Below, piece by piece: positions 7,220-13,696 of a stretch of 16,123 nt of DNA. The position numbers were made by a program, and so were the translations under genes. The notes under the pieces were generated by a model. The model was not told the DNA's origin. It made no database searches and saw only the letters and a list, made by a program, of their open reading frames with translations. The stretch's first letter is position 1, and every line of letters starts with the position of its first letter. The stretch comes from an uncultured Cardiobacterium sp. (GTDB lineage Bacteria; Pseudomonadota; Gammaproteobacteria; Cardiobacteriales; Cardiobacteriaceae): positions 1 through 16,123 of the forward strand of contig NZ_CALIZP010000037.1 of the NCBI RefSeq assembly GCF_938028825.1, written 5' to 3'.

Positions 7220-7732
7220 TCATTGTGGTGTGCCGGTGACCGATGGGCCGGGCATGACGCCTGGGTGTACATGGGTGTCGCCGACGTTGACGCCGTTGTG
7301 GGTAAGGCTTGCCGACTCAAACTTGATAGCCTTGGCGCGCAAGGTGATTTCGCCGGGGGTGTCAACCAGCAGCTTTTTCCGCTTGCTGTCGTACTCGACG
7401 ATGGTGCCATCATTAAACTCCAGGCGGTCAATGGTTGGGCGGTCTTCGACGGGGATGTCCGGCGCGGGTATTTCCTCCGACCAGATCATGCCGATCACGG
7501 TGGCGGTGTTGTAGTCGCCGCCATCCACGCTGAGGATAAGTTGGGTCTGCTTGCGCAGGGGTATCCAGTGGCGGTAGTTGTGGGTGACAAAAGCCGGAAA
7601 CGGCAGCCAATTGGTGAGGATATCGCCGCTTTTGGCGCGAAACTCACGCTTCTCCCAGTCGATTTCTTCGACGGTGGCGATACGGGTGGCGTTGTGCGTC
7701 TGGCGCAGGTGGTCGGAAAAGCCGAAACTCAT
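7220..7732 (-). CDS. V: baseplate spike protein gpV
   Basis: The 170-residue product is the tail spike that pierces the outer membrane. The N-terminal OB-like part (about residues 10-95) has TRIATVEEIDWEKREFRAK and ends in IGMIWSEE. The beta-helical part follows with DRLEFNDGTIVEYDSKRKKL. At the C-terminus, THVHPGVMPGPSVTG holds H154-x-H156, equivalent to the H-x-H pair that binds iron at the apex of the P2 spike. It is shorter than P2 gpV (211), mainly in the helix, so the spike should be stubbier. ATGA overlap with gpS supports the start. The intact apex motif suggests this part of the phage is still functional. Confidence 0.92.
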   Translation of the reverse strand: MSFGFSDHLRQTHNATRIATVEEIDWEKREFRAKSGDILTNWLPFPAFVTHNYRHWIPLRKQTQLILSVDGGDYNTATVIGMIWSEEIPAPDIPVEDRPTIDRLEFNDGTIVEYDSKRKKLLVDTPGEITLRAKAIKFESASLTHNGVNVGDTHVHPGVMPGPSVTGTPQ

Positions 7733-8190
7733 GATGTCATCCCCTGCAAATGACGCAACAGACTCTCTTGTATCATCGCTGCGTCGCCCTCGGTGATGCC
7801 GAGTAGCGGCCGTTCCGGGTAATGCGCCAGCCCGAATTGTAGGCGCTGGGTCAGGCCAAAGTGGTGGACACTGGCAAGGTAGCTGTCATGACCGCGCCGG
7901 CCGATGCGGATCAGGCTGTCGCCGACCTCGACGCGCAAGCGCTTTGCCTGGCGTAGTTTGCGCATCATCTGTTTCGGGCGCCCGCGTCGGGTGCGGCCAT
8001 ACTCTTTGCGCGGTTCCCATGCTGTGCCGTCCGGGTCGGTCTGCGCCGCCATCCGCTCCCGGTTGACCCGGCGCAAATCCTGGCCGATTTTGCGTAGCAA
8101 TTTGCGCTGCTCGGCAGGTTGCAGACGGGCAATCGTGAGCGCAACCCAGCTCTCCAGATCGCCCATGTTGTGTTCAAGCGGCGCACTCAT
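7729..8190 (-). CDS. S: tail completion/virion morphogenesis protein gpS
   Basis: This 153-residue basic protein has the Phage_tail_S pattern: LQPAEQRKLLRKIGQDLRRV (about residues 23-42), then RMAAQTDPDGTAWEPRK, a basic RTRRGRPKQMM stretch, VHHFGLTQ, and the C-terminal YPERPLLGI-T block. P2 gpS (150 residues) works with gpR to finish the tail before head joining. The start overlaps the gpR stop by ATGA. A second in-frame ATG at codon 9 (8166) is possible, but neither has a strong ribosome site, so the coupled start is preferred. The 3' end overlaps gpV by four bases. Confidence 0.9.
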   Translation of the reverse strand: MSAPLEHNMGDLESWVALTIARLQPAEQRKLLRKIGQDLRRVNRERMAAQTDPDGTAWEPRKEYGRTRRGRPKQMMRKLRQAKRLRVEVGDSLIRIGRRGHDSYLASVHHFGLTQRLQFGLAHYPERPLLGITEGDAAMIQESLLRHLQGMTS

Positions 8191-8615
8191 GGGGTCAGTG
8201 CCGGTGGGTAGAGTTGGCGGTCGATGTGTGCCGCCGGGCAGTTGTTGAGGCGGGTACCATCCTGCTCAATCTGGACGTGGTAGGTGTCGGTCAAGCCCTC
8301 GACGGTGAGCAGCAAGTCGACGTGGTTGTTGTCAAGGATGTCGGCACGAAAAGAGATGGCGGTTGCCGCGTGTCCCGGCTGCTCCGCAGATAGCCATTGC
8401 CCGGCGAGGTAACACAATGCTTCCGGCGGGCCGCTGTAATCCAGGACCAGTGCCTCGGCCGTATATTCGAGACGCAGGTTGTAGTTGCCGGGTTGGTCGG
8501 GATGCTGATAGTGGTGGCGTACCTTGCCCGAGGTGGCACGCACAATAAGATCTTCCGGCTGGATGTTAAGCCCGCCGGTGAGCAGCTTTTGCCGCAGTGT
8601 ATCGAGCTTTTTCAT
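8187..8615 (-). CDS. R: tail completion protein gpR
   Basis: The 142-residue protein begins MKKLDTLRQKL and matches the P2 gpR family in length (P2 155) and pattern: YNLRLEYTAEALVLDYSGPP in the middle, then ISFRADILDNNHVDLLLTVE and a C-terminal EQDG segment. gpR acts with gpS in tail completion. ATG 8615 corresponds to the family N-terminus. It has no good Shine-Dalgarno sequence and originally lay inside the overlapping zinc-finger gene, so it probably relied on coupling to that gene. A longer reading starts at ATG 8678 in the inserted palindrome (MGTRAVV...), but it would add 21 out-of-frame residues derived from the zinc-finger gene and is unlikely to be original. Confidence 0.85.
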   Translation of the reverse strand: MKKLDTLRQKLLTGGLNIQPEDLIVRATSGKVRHHYQHPDQPGNYNLRLEYTAEALVLDYSGPPEALCYLAGQWLSAEQPGHAATAISFRADILDNNHVDLLLTVEGLTDTYHVQIEQDGTRLNNCPAAHIDRQLYPPALTP

Positions 8616-8851
8616 GGCATTGTTGGCATTCAGTACAACGTTGCGCGTAGGGATTGGCACGACGGCGCGGGTTCCCATTGAAAAAACGCTCGCGTTTTTT
8701 CAATGGGAACCCGGCGCGCGGCGGGGATTTCATCGCCGCAGTCAATACAATAAGTGCTGCCGGTTGCTGTTTCTCCGCGTTGTTGTGCTGCCGCCAGGGC
8801 AGCAGCGCGACTTATTTCTTCGTATTCGCTGGCTTTGTCGGCGTTGTCCAT
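8566..8851 (-). pseudogene. TraR/DksA-type zinc-finger protein, disrupted by a palindromic insertion
   Basis: Translation from ATG 8851 gives MDNADKASEYEEISRAAALA, a QRGETATG linker and CIDCGDEIPAARR, the first half of a TraR/DksA zinc finger. It then runs into a palindrome and ends at 8630 after 73 residues without the second cysteine pair. Deleting the 42-bp palindrome and one 7-bp flanking repeat (8670-8718) lets the frame continue ARRRANPYAQRCTECQ, giving a full C-x2-C-x17-C-x2-C finger and a 78-residue protein ending at 8566. Phage TraR/DksA proteins bind the secondary channel of RNA polymerase, and P2 has one (orf82). The start overlaps Rz1 by 40 bases; the restored end overlaps gpR by 50. 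As it stands, the protein is almost certainly inactive. Confidence 0.85.
8670..8711. mobile_element. 42-bp palindromic insertion with 7-bp direct repeats
   Basis: The element is a perfect inverted repeat of two 20-bp arms (GGTTCCCATTGAAAAAACGC and its complement) around a two-base loop at 8690-8691. CGGCGCG occurs directly on both sides, at 8663-8669 and 8712-8718, like a target-site duplication. Removing 49 bp restores the interrupted zinc-finger reading frame with all its cysteines, so this is an insertion rather than native sequence. It encodes nothing. It could be a miniature element, the fused ends left when a transposon lost its interior, or a hairpin-type repeat. No other copy is in the window. 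The A and T runs lie inside the stem, so it does not look like a classic terminator. Confidence 0.75.
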
Positions 8852-9132
8852 TGTGCTCTCACAGTTTTGATCCAGCGGGTGGTGTAGCGGTGTTTGTTGC
8901 GGCAGTCGGCGTACTGTTTCGAGGCTTGGCGTACCCAGTCAACCAAGTCGCCGAGATTACCGTCATTTAGTAGCGGCAGGTCGGGGCACGGGCGTAGCGC
9001 GCTTGCCTCCACTGGCGGTGGGGGCATTTTTGCGGGCACTATTACCGCCGGGGCGGATGGCTTTGTTGAGCAGGCTGACGCCAGTATCGTCCAGACAAGG
9101 ACGGCTGCGGTCAATCGTAGCGAGGTAGGCAT
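8812..9132 (-). CDS. outer-membrane lipoprotein spanin Rz1 (LysC-like)
   Basis: A 106-residue protein with an N-terminal signal (MPTSLRLTAAVLVWTILASA) ending at lipobox cysteine C21, followed by a proline-rich stretch (AKMPPPPVE) typical of Rz1. It should be lipidated, placed in the outer membrane, and bind the Rz protein across the periplasm to fuse the membranes at lysis. Its first 170 bases lie inside the Rz gene in another frame (8963-9132), the classical overprinted spanin arrangement. The lipobox has Ala rather than Leu at -3, a mild deviation. The C-terminal part (WVRQASKQYADCRNKHRY) is longer than in many Rz1 proteins. The 3' end overlaps the zinc-finger gene by 40 bases. Confidence 0.85.
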   Translation of the reverse strand: MPTSLRLTAAVLVWTILASACSTKPSAPAVIVPAKMPPPPVEASALRPCPDLPLLNDGNLGDLVDWVRQASKQYADCRNKHRYTTRWIKTVRAQWTTPTKPANTKK

Positions 9133-9388
9133 TGAGGGTGTCCTCCGTCTTCTTCATTTGTTTCTGCGTTGCTTCATGGTTGGCGGCAAATTCGACGGCC
9201 AAGTGTTCGTAGGCGCTGAGTTGTTCGCCATACTTGCCGACAGCGTTGTTTAGTTCGTTCGCGAGCGTCTCAAATTGCTCGCGTAATACGGACTGCTGCC
9301 CGGCACGATAAGCAAGACCCACAGAGGTGATGTTATAGGCAATCAGCACCCCGGCGCAGATGATGGTGAGCGGTTTACTAAGCAGCAT
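8963..9388 (-). CDS. inner-membrane spanin Rz (LysB-like)
   Basis: The 141-residue protein has one N-terminal membrane segment (about residues 6-27, LTIICAGVLIAYNITSVGLA). A long helical periplasmic part with coiled-coil character follows (REQFETLANELNNAVGKYGE, then EATQKQMKKTEDTLNAYLAT). A basic, proline- and alanine-rich tail ends ATPVPRPAATK. This is the layout of an i-spanin, which pairs with Rz1 to disrupt the outer membrane after the endolysin has cut the wall. It overlaps the endolysin gene by 11 bases and contains the first half of Rz1 in another frame. It corresponds to P2 lysB by position and architecture; primary sequence in this family is poorly conserved. Confidence 0.82.
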   Translation of the reverse strand: MLLSKPLTIICAGVLIAYNITSVGLAYRAGQQSVLREQFETLANELNNAVGKYGEQLSAYEHLAVEFAANHEATQKQMKKTEDTLNAYLATIDRSRPCLDDTGVSLLNKAIRPGGNSARKNAPTASGGKRATPVPRPAATK

Positions 9389-9869
9389 AGGGAGTCATCC
9401 ATTGCCGGACTTCTTCTTCGCGGCGGTTGCGCAGTACTGGCTGCCCGGCGGCATAAATCCAGCGGCGCAGCTGGTCGGGGACGACAGTGTAATCACCGGC
9501 ATTAAGCAGCCGGCGCAAAGAGCTGCGGCGCAACGCGTCAACGCCGACATTAAAGGTAAAGGAGACCAGCGCATCAAACTGGTGGTCAGCGAGATCCACT
9601 TTGATCAGCGTACTGACGGCGGTTTCCGCCACGTCATTGTCGTGGTCGAATAAGTGAGCCATTTGGTCATTGCTGAGGCCGTCGCGCCAGCGTACCGCGA
9701 TGCCGTTAATGTAGAGCTTGCCGCTGCTGAGTTCGCTGCGGGTGAGCAGGTGGCCGACGCCGATGGTCGGCAGTCCGGCACTGTCAAGGTACATTTTGCT
9801 GCGACTGCCTTCGCGGGCAACCAGCAATTCCGTGCCGTGCTTGGTCATTTGGCGGATGGGTTTGGTCAT
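9378..9869 (-). CDS. endolysin, GH24 muramidase
   Basis: The 163-residue enzyme shows the glycoside hydrolase 24 catalytic signature: E20 in VAREGSRSKMYLD, D29, then T35-I-G-V-G-H40, equivalent to Glu/Asp/Thr of T4 lysozyme. Further family blocks are LADHQFDALVSFTFNVG (about residues 93-109) and a C-terminal RRREEEV-like segment. It cuts the MurNAc-GlcNAc bond of peptidoglycan. No signal peptide or signal-anchor helix is present, so it needs the holin for release. ATG 9869 overlaps the holin stop (ATGA) and has AGGGGG six bases upstream. It sits where P2 has gene K, but P2 gpK also belongs to the lysozyme-like group, so orthology is plausible rather than shown. All catalytic residues are intact. 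Confidence 0.93.
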   Translation of the reverse strand: MTKPIRQMTKHGTELLVAREGSRSKMYLDSAGLPTIGVGHLLTRSELSSGKLYINGIAVRWRDGLSNDQMAHLFDHDNDVAETAVSTLIKVDLADHQFDALVSFTFNVGVDALRRSSLRRLLNAGDYTVVPDQLRRWIYAAGQPVLRNRREEEVRQWMTPYAA

Positions 9870-10255
9870 TTTTTCCCCCTTATTTTTTCAAGGATTTCGA
9901 TGATGTCGGCCTGCTGGTATTTCTCCATCGCGTGGAATAGCGCGCGCACAAGAAACCAGCCAGGCAGGCCGCAAAGAAAATAGACGGCGCCGGCCTGCAT
10001 CCCGGCCAGCTCGTCGCCGACGGGATGAATATTGAGGTGGTGGGTAATGACGTAACTGCCGAGGCCAATCGAGCACATGACCGTGCTGATGACCGCCGAA
10101 AACCACTCGCGGGTGCTTTTCGGCTGGGTCATCGACATCACCACGACACTCGCTGCCACCGGGCCGAGGATGTACACGAGAATTTTGAGTAAGGCTGCAC
10201 CAAGTGCGGGTTGGGCGGCACTGGCGGCGGTGCTGCTGGTAATCGGGTCGGGCAT
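9866..10255 (-). CDS. holin, three-helix (class I; superfamily III-like)
   Basis: The 129-residue protein has three predicted membrane helices: about residues 18-42 (ALLKILVYILGPVAASVVV), 51-71 (WFSAVISTVMCSIGLGSYVI) and 84-107 (with VYFLCGLPGWFLVRALF). A short charged tail ends EKIRGKK. It should form inner-membrane lesions that free the endolysin. The SMTQPKSTREW loop and CGLPGW motif resemble LydA-like holins, from memory. ATG 10255 is chosen: it lies two bases after the gpX stop with GGGA upstream; an alternative ATG at 10267 would add four residues. The much longer reading from 10477 overlaps all of gpX and is not supported. It occupies the place of P2 gene Y. Confidence 0.8.
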   Translation of the reverse strand: MPDPITSSTAASAAQPALGAALLKILVYILGPVAASVVVMSMTQPKSTREWFSAVISTVMCSIGLGSYVITHHLNIHPVGDELAGMQAGAVYFLCGLPGWFLVRALFHAMEKYQQADIIEILEKIRGKK

Positions 10256-10257
10256 AG

Positions 10258-10470
10258 TCAATCCCATAGTCTGAGGGTGGCGGGTGTTGCTTGTGCGGGC
10301 TGCGGCGGGATATGGACCGGCGTACCTGCCGCCAGCCGTGACGTAGCCAAGGCGTGCGGGTTGGCAGCCATCACGGCGGCTATTCCACGGGTGCTGCCGG
10401 TAGTGCGGTAGCAGACGTCGTCCAGGGTTTCGTGCTGATGCGCGGTAACGGTGATGGTGGGGTTTGGCAT
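10258..10470 (-). CDS. X: tail protein gpX (LysM-like)
   Basis: The 70-residue protein matches the Phage_tail_X family in size (P2 gpX 67) and pattern. It has HQHETLDDVCYRTTGSTRG (about residues 12-30), then AVMAANPHAL, and a C-terminal RLAAGTPVHIPP segment typical of LysM-like folds. In P2, gpX is needed for tail assembly. Two overlapping ATGs compete: 10479 in another frame has GGAG only two bases away, while ATG 10470 has GGAG nine bases upstream, which supports 10470. The gene starts 14 bases after the gpL stop. Confidence 0.9.
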   Translation of the reverse strand: MPNPTITVTAHQHETLDDVCYRTTGSTRGIAAVMAANPHALATSRLAAGTPVHIPPQPAQATPATLRLWD

Positions 10471-10484
10471 GGATCATGGCTCCC

Positions 10485-10919
10485 TCAGATCAGGGTGATG
10501 GTGGCGCGGGATTTACCGAGGACGAGGCGCAGCGCCTCACGCGAGCGTTGCAGTGCGGTACGGATGCGGCGCTCAAGTCCATCGGCACGCTCGCTGCCTT
10601 TTGCGGTGGTATCCACATCGCGATACTGCTCAAGCTCAAAGGCTTTGGCGCGTTGAAAGACGGCTTGCCGGTAGTGGTGCTGTTTGCTGTCAGGCAAAGG
10701 GACTTGCTGTGCCTCACGCCAGACGGCGAGTTCGTCGTTGACGAGCAGCACCGCCGTGCTGAGGATTTCGTGGCTGCGCGCGTCGCTGACCGTGTCATCG
10801 ACCCGCATCCGTTCACGCCAAACAGAGACCCTGATGGCGGGGTAGTAGTGATCCGTCTGCAGGTCGTCGTTGTAGCGCGGGTCGGTTGTGGCTCGGTGCG
10901 GGATAAATGCGCTGCTCAT
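10485..10919 (-). CDS. L: head completion protein gpL
   Basis: This 144-residue protein is the head-completion/stabilisation protein at the head-tail junction. It carries the Phage_GPL features: an N-terminal PHRATTDPRYNDD segment, FYPAIR-like HYYPAIRVSVWRERMRVD (about residues 24-41), a helical middle with LLVNDELAVWREAQ, and a C-terminal RRIRTALQRSREALRLVLGK followed by SRATITLI, the typical end of this family. P2 gpL has 169 residues. AGGAAGG lies seven bases before ATG 10919, giving the gene a strong ribosome site immediately after the terminator-like hairpin upstream. Confidence 0.9.
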   Translation of the reverse strand: MSSAFIPHRATTDPRYNDDLQTDHYYPAIRVSVWRERMRVDDTVSDARSHEILSTAVLLVNDELAVWREAQQVPLPDSKQHHYRQAVFQRAKAFELEQYRDVDTTAKGSERADGLERRIRTALQRSREALRLVLGKSRATITLI

Positions 10920-10933
10920 GGGGCATCCTTCCT

Positions 10934-10976
10934 AAAAAGGCCGCCGTGGGAAAACCGGAGAAAAACCAGCGGCGGC
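10934..10976 (-). terminator. terminator-like hairpin with T-run just upstream of L
   Basis: In the mRNA sense a GC-rich stem pairs GCCGCCG-C-TGG (10976-10966) with CCA-CGGCGGC (10949-10940), around a 16-base pyrimidine-rich loop, with one bulged base. It is followed at once by C and TTTTT (10938-10934). That is the form of a Rho-independent terminator, yet it lies inside the late operon, directly before the ribosome site of L. It may lower expression of the downstream genes, or form only conditionally, because its arms can pair with the arms of the hairpin further upstream. Confidence 0.5.
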
Positions 10977-11005
10977 AAGTGTGACGAGGTACAAGGTGCG
11001 CGGTT

Positions 11006-11047
11006 GCGGCGGACAGGGTGAAACTAACTAAAGCCCTGTACCGCCGC
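11006..11047 (-). promoter_or_regulatory. strong stem-loop between M and L
   Basis: In the mRNA sense the stem pairs a 14-base arm (11047-11034, GCGGCGGTACAGGG) with a 13-base arm (11018-11006, CCCTGTCCGCCGC), with a single bulge and a 15-base loop. It starts about 20 bases after the gpM stop. Its GCGGCGG and CCGCCGC arms are complementary to the arms of the terminator-like hairpin at 10940-10976, so the two structures could compete or re-pair. The 148-base M-L gap (10920-11067) has no convincing gene. Confidence 0.5.
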
Positions 11048-11067
11048 GCCCCGCGCGGGCTGAGTTG

Positions 11068-11748
11068 TCAGGTGTGTGCGTTATTCTCTTGTGCTTGTGG
11101 CATCTGCGCGGTCAGCTCTTTTTCCAGCTGGGCAAGCAGGGGTTTGCAGCCGACTTTTGGATTCAGTTCAACCGCACGGCGCAGGTGGGTCACTGCGTCT
11201 TCCAAATTACCTTCGTCGTGCAATGCTTCACCCAGAGCGCGGTATAGCTTGGCGCGTATTTCGTCCACCATGTCATGCCCGGTGGTCGCATCCAGTACCT
11301 CGGCCAGTTGTTCGGCATTGAGGGAGCCGGGACAATTGAGCGCGCTTTCTGCCGCCATCTCGGTGTAGAGCGAGGGCAGGTCTCGGGTAAATTGCTCCGG
11401 TGCCGGCAGGTCATGGCGCAGCAGGTAATCGCCGACGGTCAGGGCACGGTCAATATCACCGACATCAAACAGCCACGGCAGCATCTGGCTGATGATGGGG
11501 TCAGGGATACCGGTATCGGCAGCAAGGACGCCGTCGATGTAGCCGTGCCATTCCTGCATCAATTCTGCTTTCTTTGCCTGCCGTGCCTCCAGCGACTGGA
11601 TGCCTTGCAGTTGCCTTTTATGTTGCGCGAGTTGCGCCAGCGCCAGTTCGTGTTCGCTGCCTTGGAGGGTTTCTTGCCGTTCGGCAGCACGCTCAGAGGC
11701 GATGCGGGCTTCTTCGCGCTGCTTGTGTAATCTTGCGGGACTGGCCAT
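11068..11748 (-). CDS. M: terminase small subunit gpM
   Basis: The 226-residue protein matches P2 gpM (247) in layout. It has MASPARLHKQREEARIASE at the start, a helical region, QAKKAELMQEWHGYIDGVLA (about residues 57-76), then MLPWLFDVGDIDRALTVGDY (about 88-107), a FTRDLPSLYTEMAAESAL block, and a C-terminal TPR-like repeat (LYRALGEALHDEGNLEDAVTHL). gpM recognises the cos region and delivers DNA to gpP. It starts three bases after the stop of the capsid gene, and its product lacks the long basic C-terminal tail of P2 gpM. Next comes the unusual stem-loop region before L. Confidence 0.92.
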   Translation of the reverse strand: MASPARLHKQREEARIASERAAERQETLQGSEHELALAQLAQHKRQLQGIQSLEARQAKKAELMQEWHGYIDGVLAADTGIPDPIISQMLPWLFDVGDIDRALTVGDYLLRHDLPAPEQFTRDLPSLYTEMAAESALNCPGSLNAEQLAEVLDATTGHDMVDEIRAKLYRALGEALHDEGNLEDAVTHLRRAVELNPKVGCKPLLAQLEKELTAQMPQAQENNAHT

Positions 11749-11751
11749 GTC

Positions 11752-12768
11752 TTACTCCCAACCGCTGCCGTCTGCTTTCGGGACGAGGATGCCTTCGACA
11801 AGGCAGCAGGCATCGTAGTCTTCGATAACGTAGGCTTCGTTCAGGCTGCGGTACTCTTCGATACGGTCTTTGCGCGGGTTGTCGAGATAGGCAAGGCGCG
11901 TGGTGTTGCGCTGGGTGTAGATGGACAAGTTGGACAACGGCGTGATCATGAAAGCATCGTCCGGGAAAAACGGCACGGACAGGGTGCGCAGGCCGCCGAA
12001 GAGCTGGCTGACCATCAGTTTCTCCAGGGCATTACGCTCAGTTGGTGCGCTGCTGTCCCCTATCAAGGCGAGGTATTTATCGGTGATCAGCTTGCGCCCA
12101 GCGATGAGGACGAGGTCGCCGTCCTGATACCACGGTTCAATCAGTTCATGCGCCGCGTCATAGACGGCGGCATCAATGTTTTTGTAATCGTGGCCGGCGA
12201 TACCGCCGATTTTTTTGCCGCTCATCACAGCGCTGGCTTTGTGGCCGCGCAGTTGTTGCAGCCAGCCTTTGTTGACGTCTTGCAAGAGAGGGTTGGTGGT
12301 GCGGTTGGTCGTCGCTGCCGCACTGGTGCCGTTAAAGCCGATCATCAGGCGGTCACGCGCAATCTGCTTGCTGGTTGCCGCGCGCAGAAGCGTTTGGAAT
12401 TCGGGACGATGCCGCCAGCTGTCGAGAGTGGCGTAGCGGATGTGGGTGTCGTAGTTGGTTTGTTCGCAGCGGTATTTATCAGCGGACAATGCTTTGATGT
12501 CACGCGTCTGCCGCTCGGCTGTGCCGCTGGTATCGGTACGACCGGCGATAGTGCTGTTGACGCCAATATGGACTTTCTCGCCTTCCATCGCATCCACGAT
12601 GTGGCTGTTGATAAGGCTCAAAAAGGGACTGCTTTCCTGGACCTTTTCGACCAGTCTTTGTTCGACGGACGGCTCAACGGCAAATTTTTGCGTGGCGTCG
12701 GCAACGCCGTTGAGCTGGGCGGTGCGGCTCAAGAATTGATTGTAGGCAAGGCGGGTCTGATTATGCAT
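11752..12768 (-). CDS. N: major capsid protein precursor gpN
   Basis: The 338-residue protein is the P2-type major capsid protein (P2 gpN 357). It begins MHNQTRLAYNQFLSRTAQLN, a helix normally removed by the gpO protease after about 30 residues. Next is SSPFLSLINSHIVDAMEGEK, then GRTDTSGTAER, a MIGFNGTSAAATTNR block, IGGIAGHDYKNIDAAVYDA and a final EAYVIEDYDACCLVE strand, all in family order. ATG 12768 has AAGGA nine bases upstream and lies 12 bases after the gpO stop. The frame is intact throughout. Confidence 0.94.
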   Translation of the reverse strand: MHNQTRLAYNQFLSRTAQLNGVADATQKFAVEPSVEQRLVEKVQESSPFLSLINSHIVDAMEGEKVHIGVNSTIAGRTDTSGTAERQTRDIKALSADKYRCEQTNYDTHIRYATLDSWRHRPEFQTLLRAATSKQIARDRLMIGFNGTSAAATTNRTTNPLLQDVNKGWLQQLRGHKASAVMSGKKIGGIAGHDYKNIDAAVYDAAHELIEPWYQDGDLVLIAGRKLITDKYLALIGDSSAPTERNALEKLMVSQLFGGLRTLSVPFFPDDAFMITPLSNLSIYTQRNTTRLAYLDNPRKDRIEEYRSLNEAYVIEDYDACCLVEGILVPKADGSGWE

Positions 12769-12780
12769 GGTGGTGTGTCC

Positions 12781-13557
12781 TTAGCAATCGGTTTGCGGCT
12801 GGCTGCTGCCGGTCGCCATAGGTCGCGTAGAGGCAAAGTGCTGTTCGGGCGTGGCAGCAGGGGTGGCCGGGGTGCCATCCAGCACGGTGCGAAGAGCAGC
12901 AATGTCGGCGCTCATTTTTTGCAGGGTCTGCTGCGTGGCGGCATGGTTTTGGATGATGCCCTCAGCAAGGGCAACGGTTGCCTCATCCAGTGTGTTCAGG
13001 CGGGTATTGGTGTCGGCGGCGGCTTTATCCGTTTTCGCAAAGAGACCTTTGATGCGGCCTAGCAAGCCTTGCTCGTTGTCTCCGGTTGCGGAAGGCTCAT
13101 CTTGGGGTGCGGATTCGCAGTAGTCAGAAAAGATGTGGGTTTGTTCGCGCTGCTGGGCGGCAGCGAATTTGAGACGGCTGGTACCGACACTGGCCGGACT
13201 GTCGGTGACGCCGAGGCCGACAAGGTAGGCCTCACCGCTGCCGGCAAAATTCGGGTCGATCTCAACCGATGTAAAGACTTTCTGCCCGGACTGGTTGATC
13301 TTGACCAATTCCGGGGTCGGCGCAAGTTGTGCCAGCAGTACGGTTTTTCCTTCGCTGTTTTTGTCAGTTTTGAGCGCGGTGACATCACCGAGGGCGGCGA
13401 AGCTGCTGTCAGCGTAGAGACCGCGCATGTGTTCGAGCCAGATGCGCGCCCCGTATTTTTTCGGGTCGTAGTTCTTTGCCATTTGCTCCAGGTGGACGGC
13501 GCTGATGTTGCGCCCGTCAACGGTGGCGCCTTCGGTGGCGACAATGTGGTAAGTCAT
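12781..13557 (-). CDS. O: capsid scaffolding protein/protease gpO
   Basis: This 258-residue protein is both scaffold and maturation protease. The serine-protease triad of P2 gpO can be aligned: D14 in TVDGRNIS, H43 in IWLEHMRG and S97 in FTSVEIDPNFAGSGEAYLVG. The C-terminal part after about residue 170 is glutamine- and alanine-rich, helical, and suits the scaffold role. ATG 13557 is chosen because GGAGAA lies five to seven bases upstream and the family sequence starts here; the longer reading from 13749 crosses the regulatory region. It diverges from terminase gene P, and the 139 bases between them hold the dyad element. Confidence 0.93.
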   Translation of the reverse strand: MTYHIVATEGATVDGRNISAVHLEQMAKNYDPKKYGARIWLEHMRGLYADSSFAALGDVTALKTDKNSEGKTVLLAQLAPTPELVKINQSGQKVFTSVEIDPNFAGSGEAYLVGLGVTDSPASVGTSRLKFAAAQQREQTHIFSDYCESAPQDEPSATGDNEQGLLGRIKGLFAKTDKAAADTNTRLNTLDEATVALAEGIIQNHAATQQTLQKMSADIAALRTVLDGTPATPAATPEQHFASTRPMATGSSQPQTDC

Positions 13558-13624
13558 GTGTTCTCCATGCGGTGCGGTACGGTTACATCCATGATGGGCA
13601 GGCGTTCGCAGCGGTTCAACGGGA

Positions 13625-13696
13625 GGATTTCCACAGGGGCGGGCTGCGGAAAATCCGTCTTTGCGCGCGCGGAGCGCCCTGCGCACACTGTGCGGC
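13625..13696 (+). promoter_or_regulatory. 72-nt leader module upstream of P, in the O/P divergent region
   Basis: Toward P the module reads ATTTCCACAG-N7-CTGCGGAAAATCC (13627-13656), CCGTC, then GCGCGCGCGG (13662-13671), and a hairpin CGCACA-C-TGTGCG (13682-13694) ending two bases before ATG 13697. The order, orientation and distance to the start match the leader of gpJ. There is no Shine-Dalgarno sequence before P. Because the dyad is nearly symmetric and lies between divergent operons, it may serve both P and O, as the P2 PP/PO region does with Ogr-bound sites. The activator is not identified. Confidence 0.6.

Noticed and set aside
8669..8712. Palindrome as a Rho-independent terminator
   Set aside because: The A and T runs are within the stem and there is no T-run after it on either strand; the direct repeats and restored zinc-finger frame fit an insertion better.
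9866..10477. 203-codon holin reading from 10477
   Set aside because: It covers the whole gpX gene, starts with a non-membrane basic stretch, and its start has a ribosome site only two bases away; ATG 10255 fits the gpX stop and the membrane layout.
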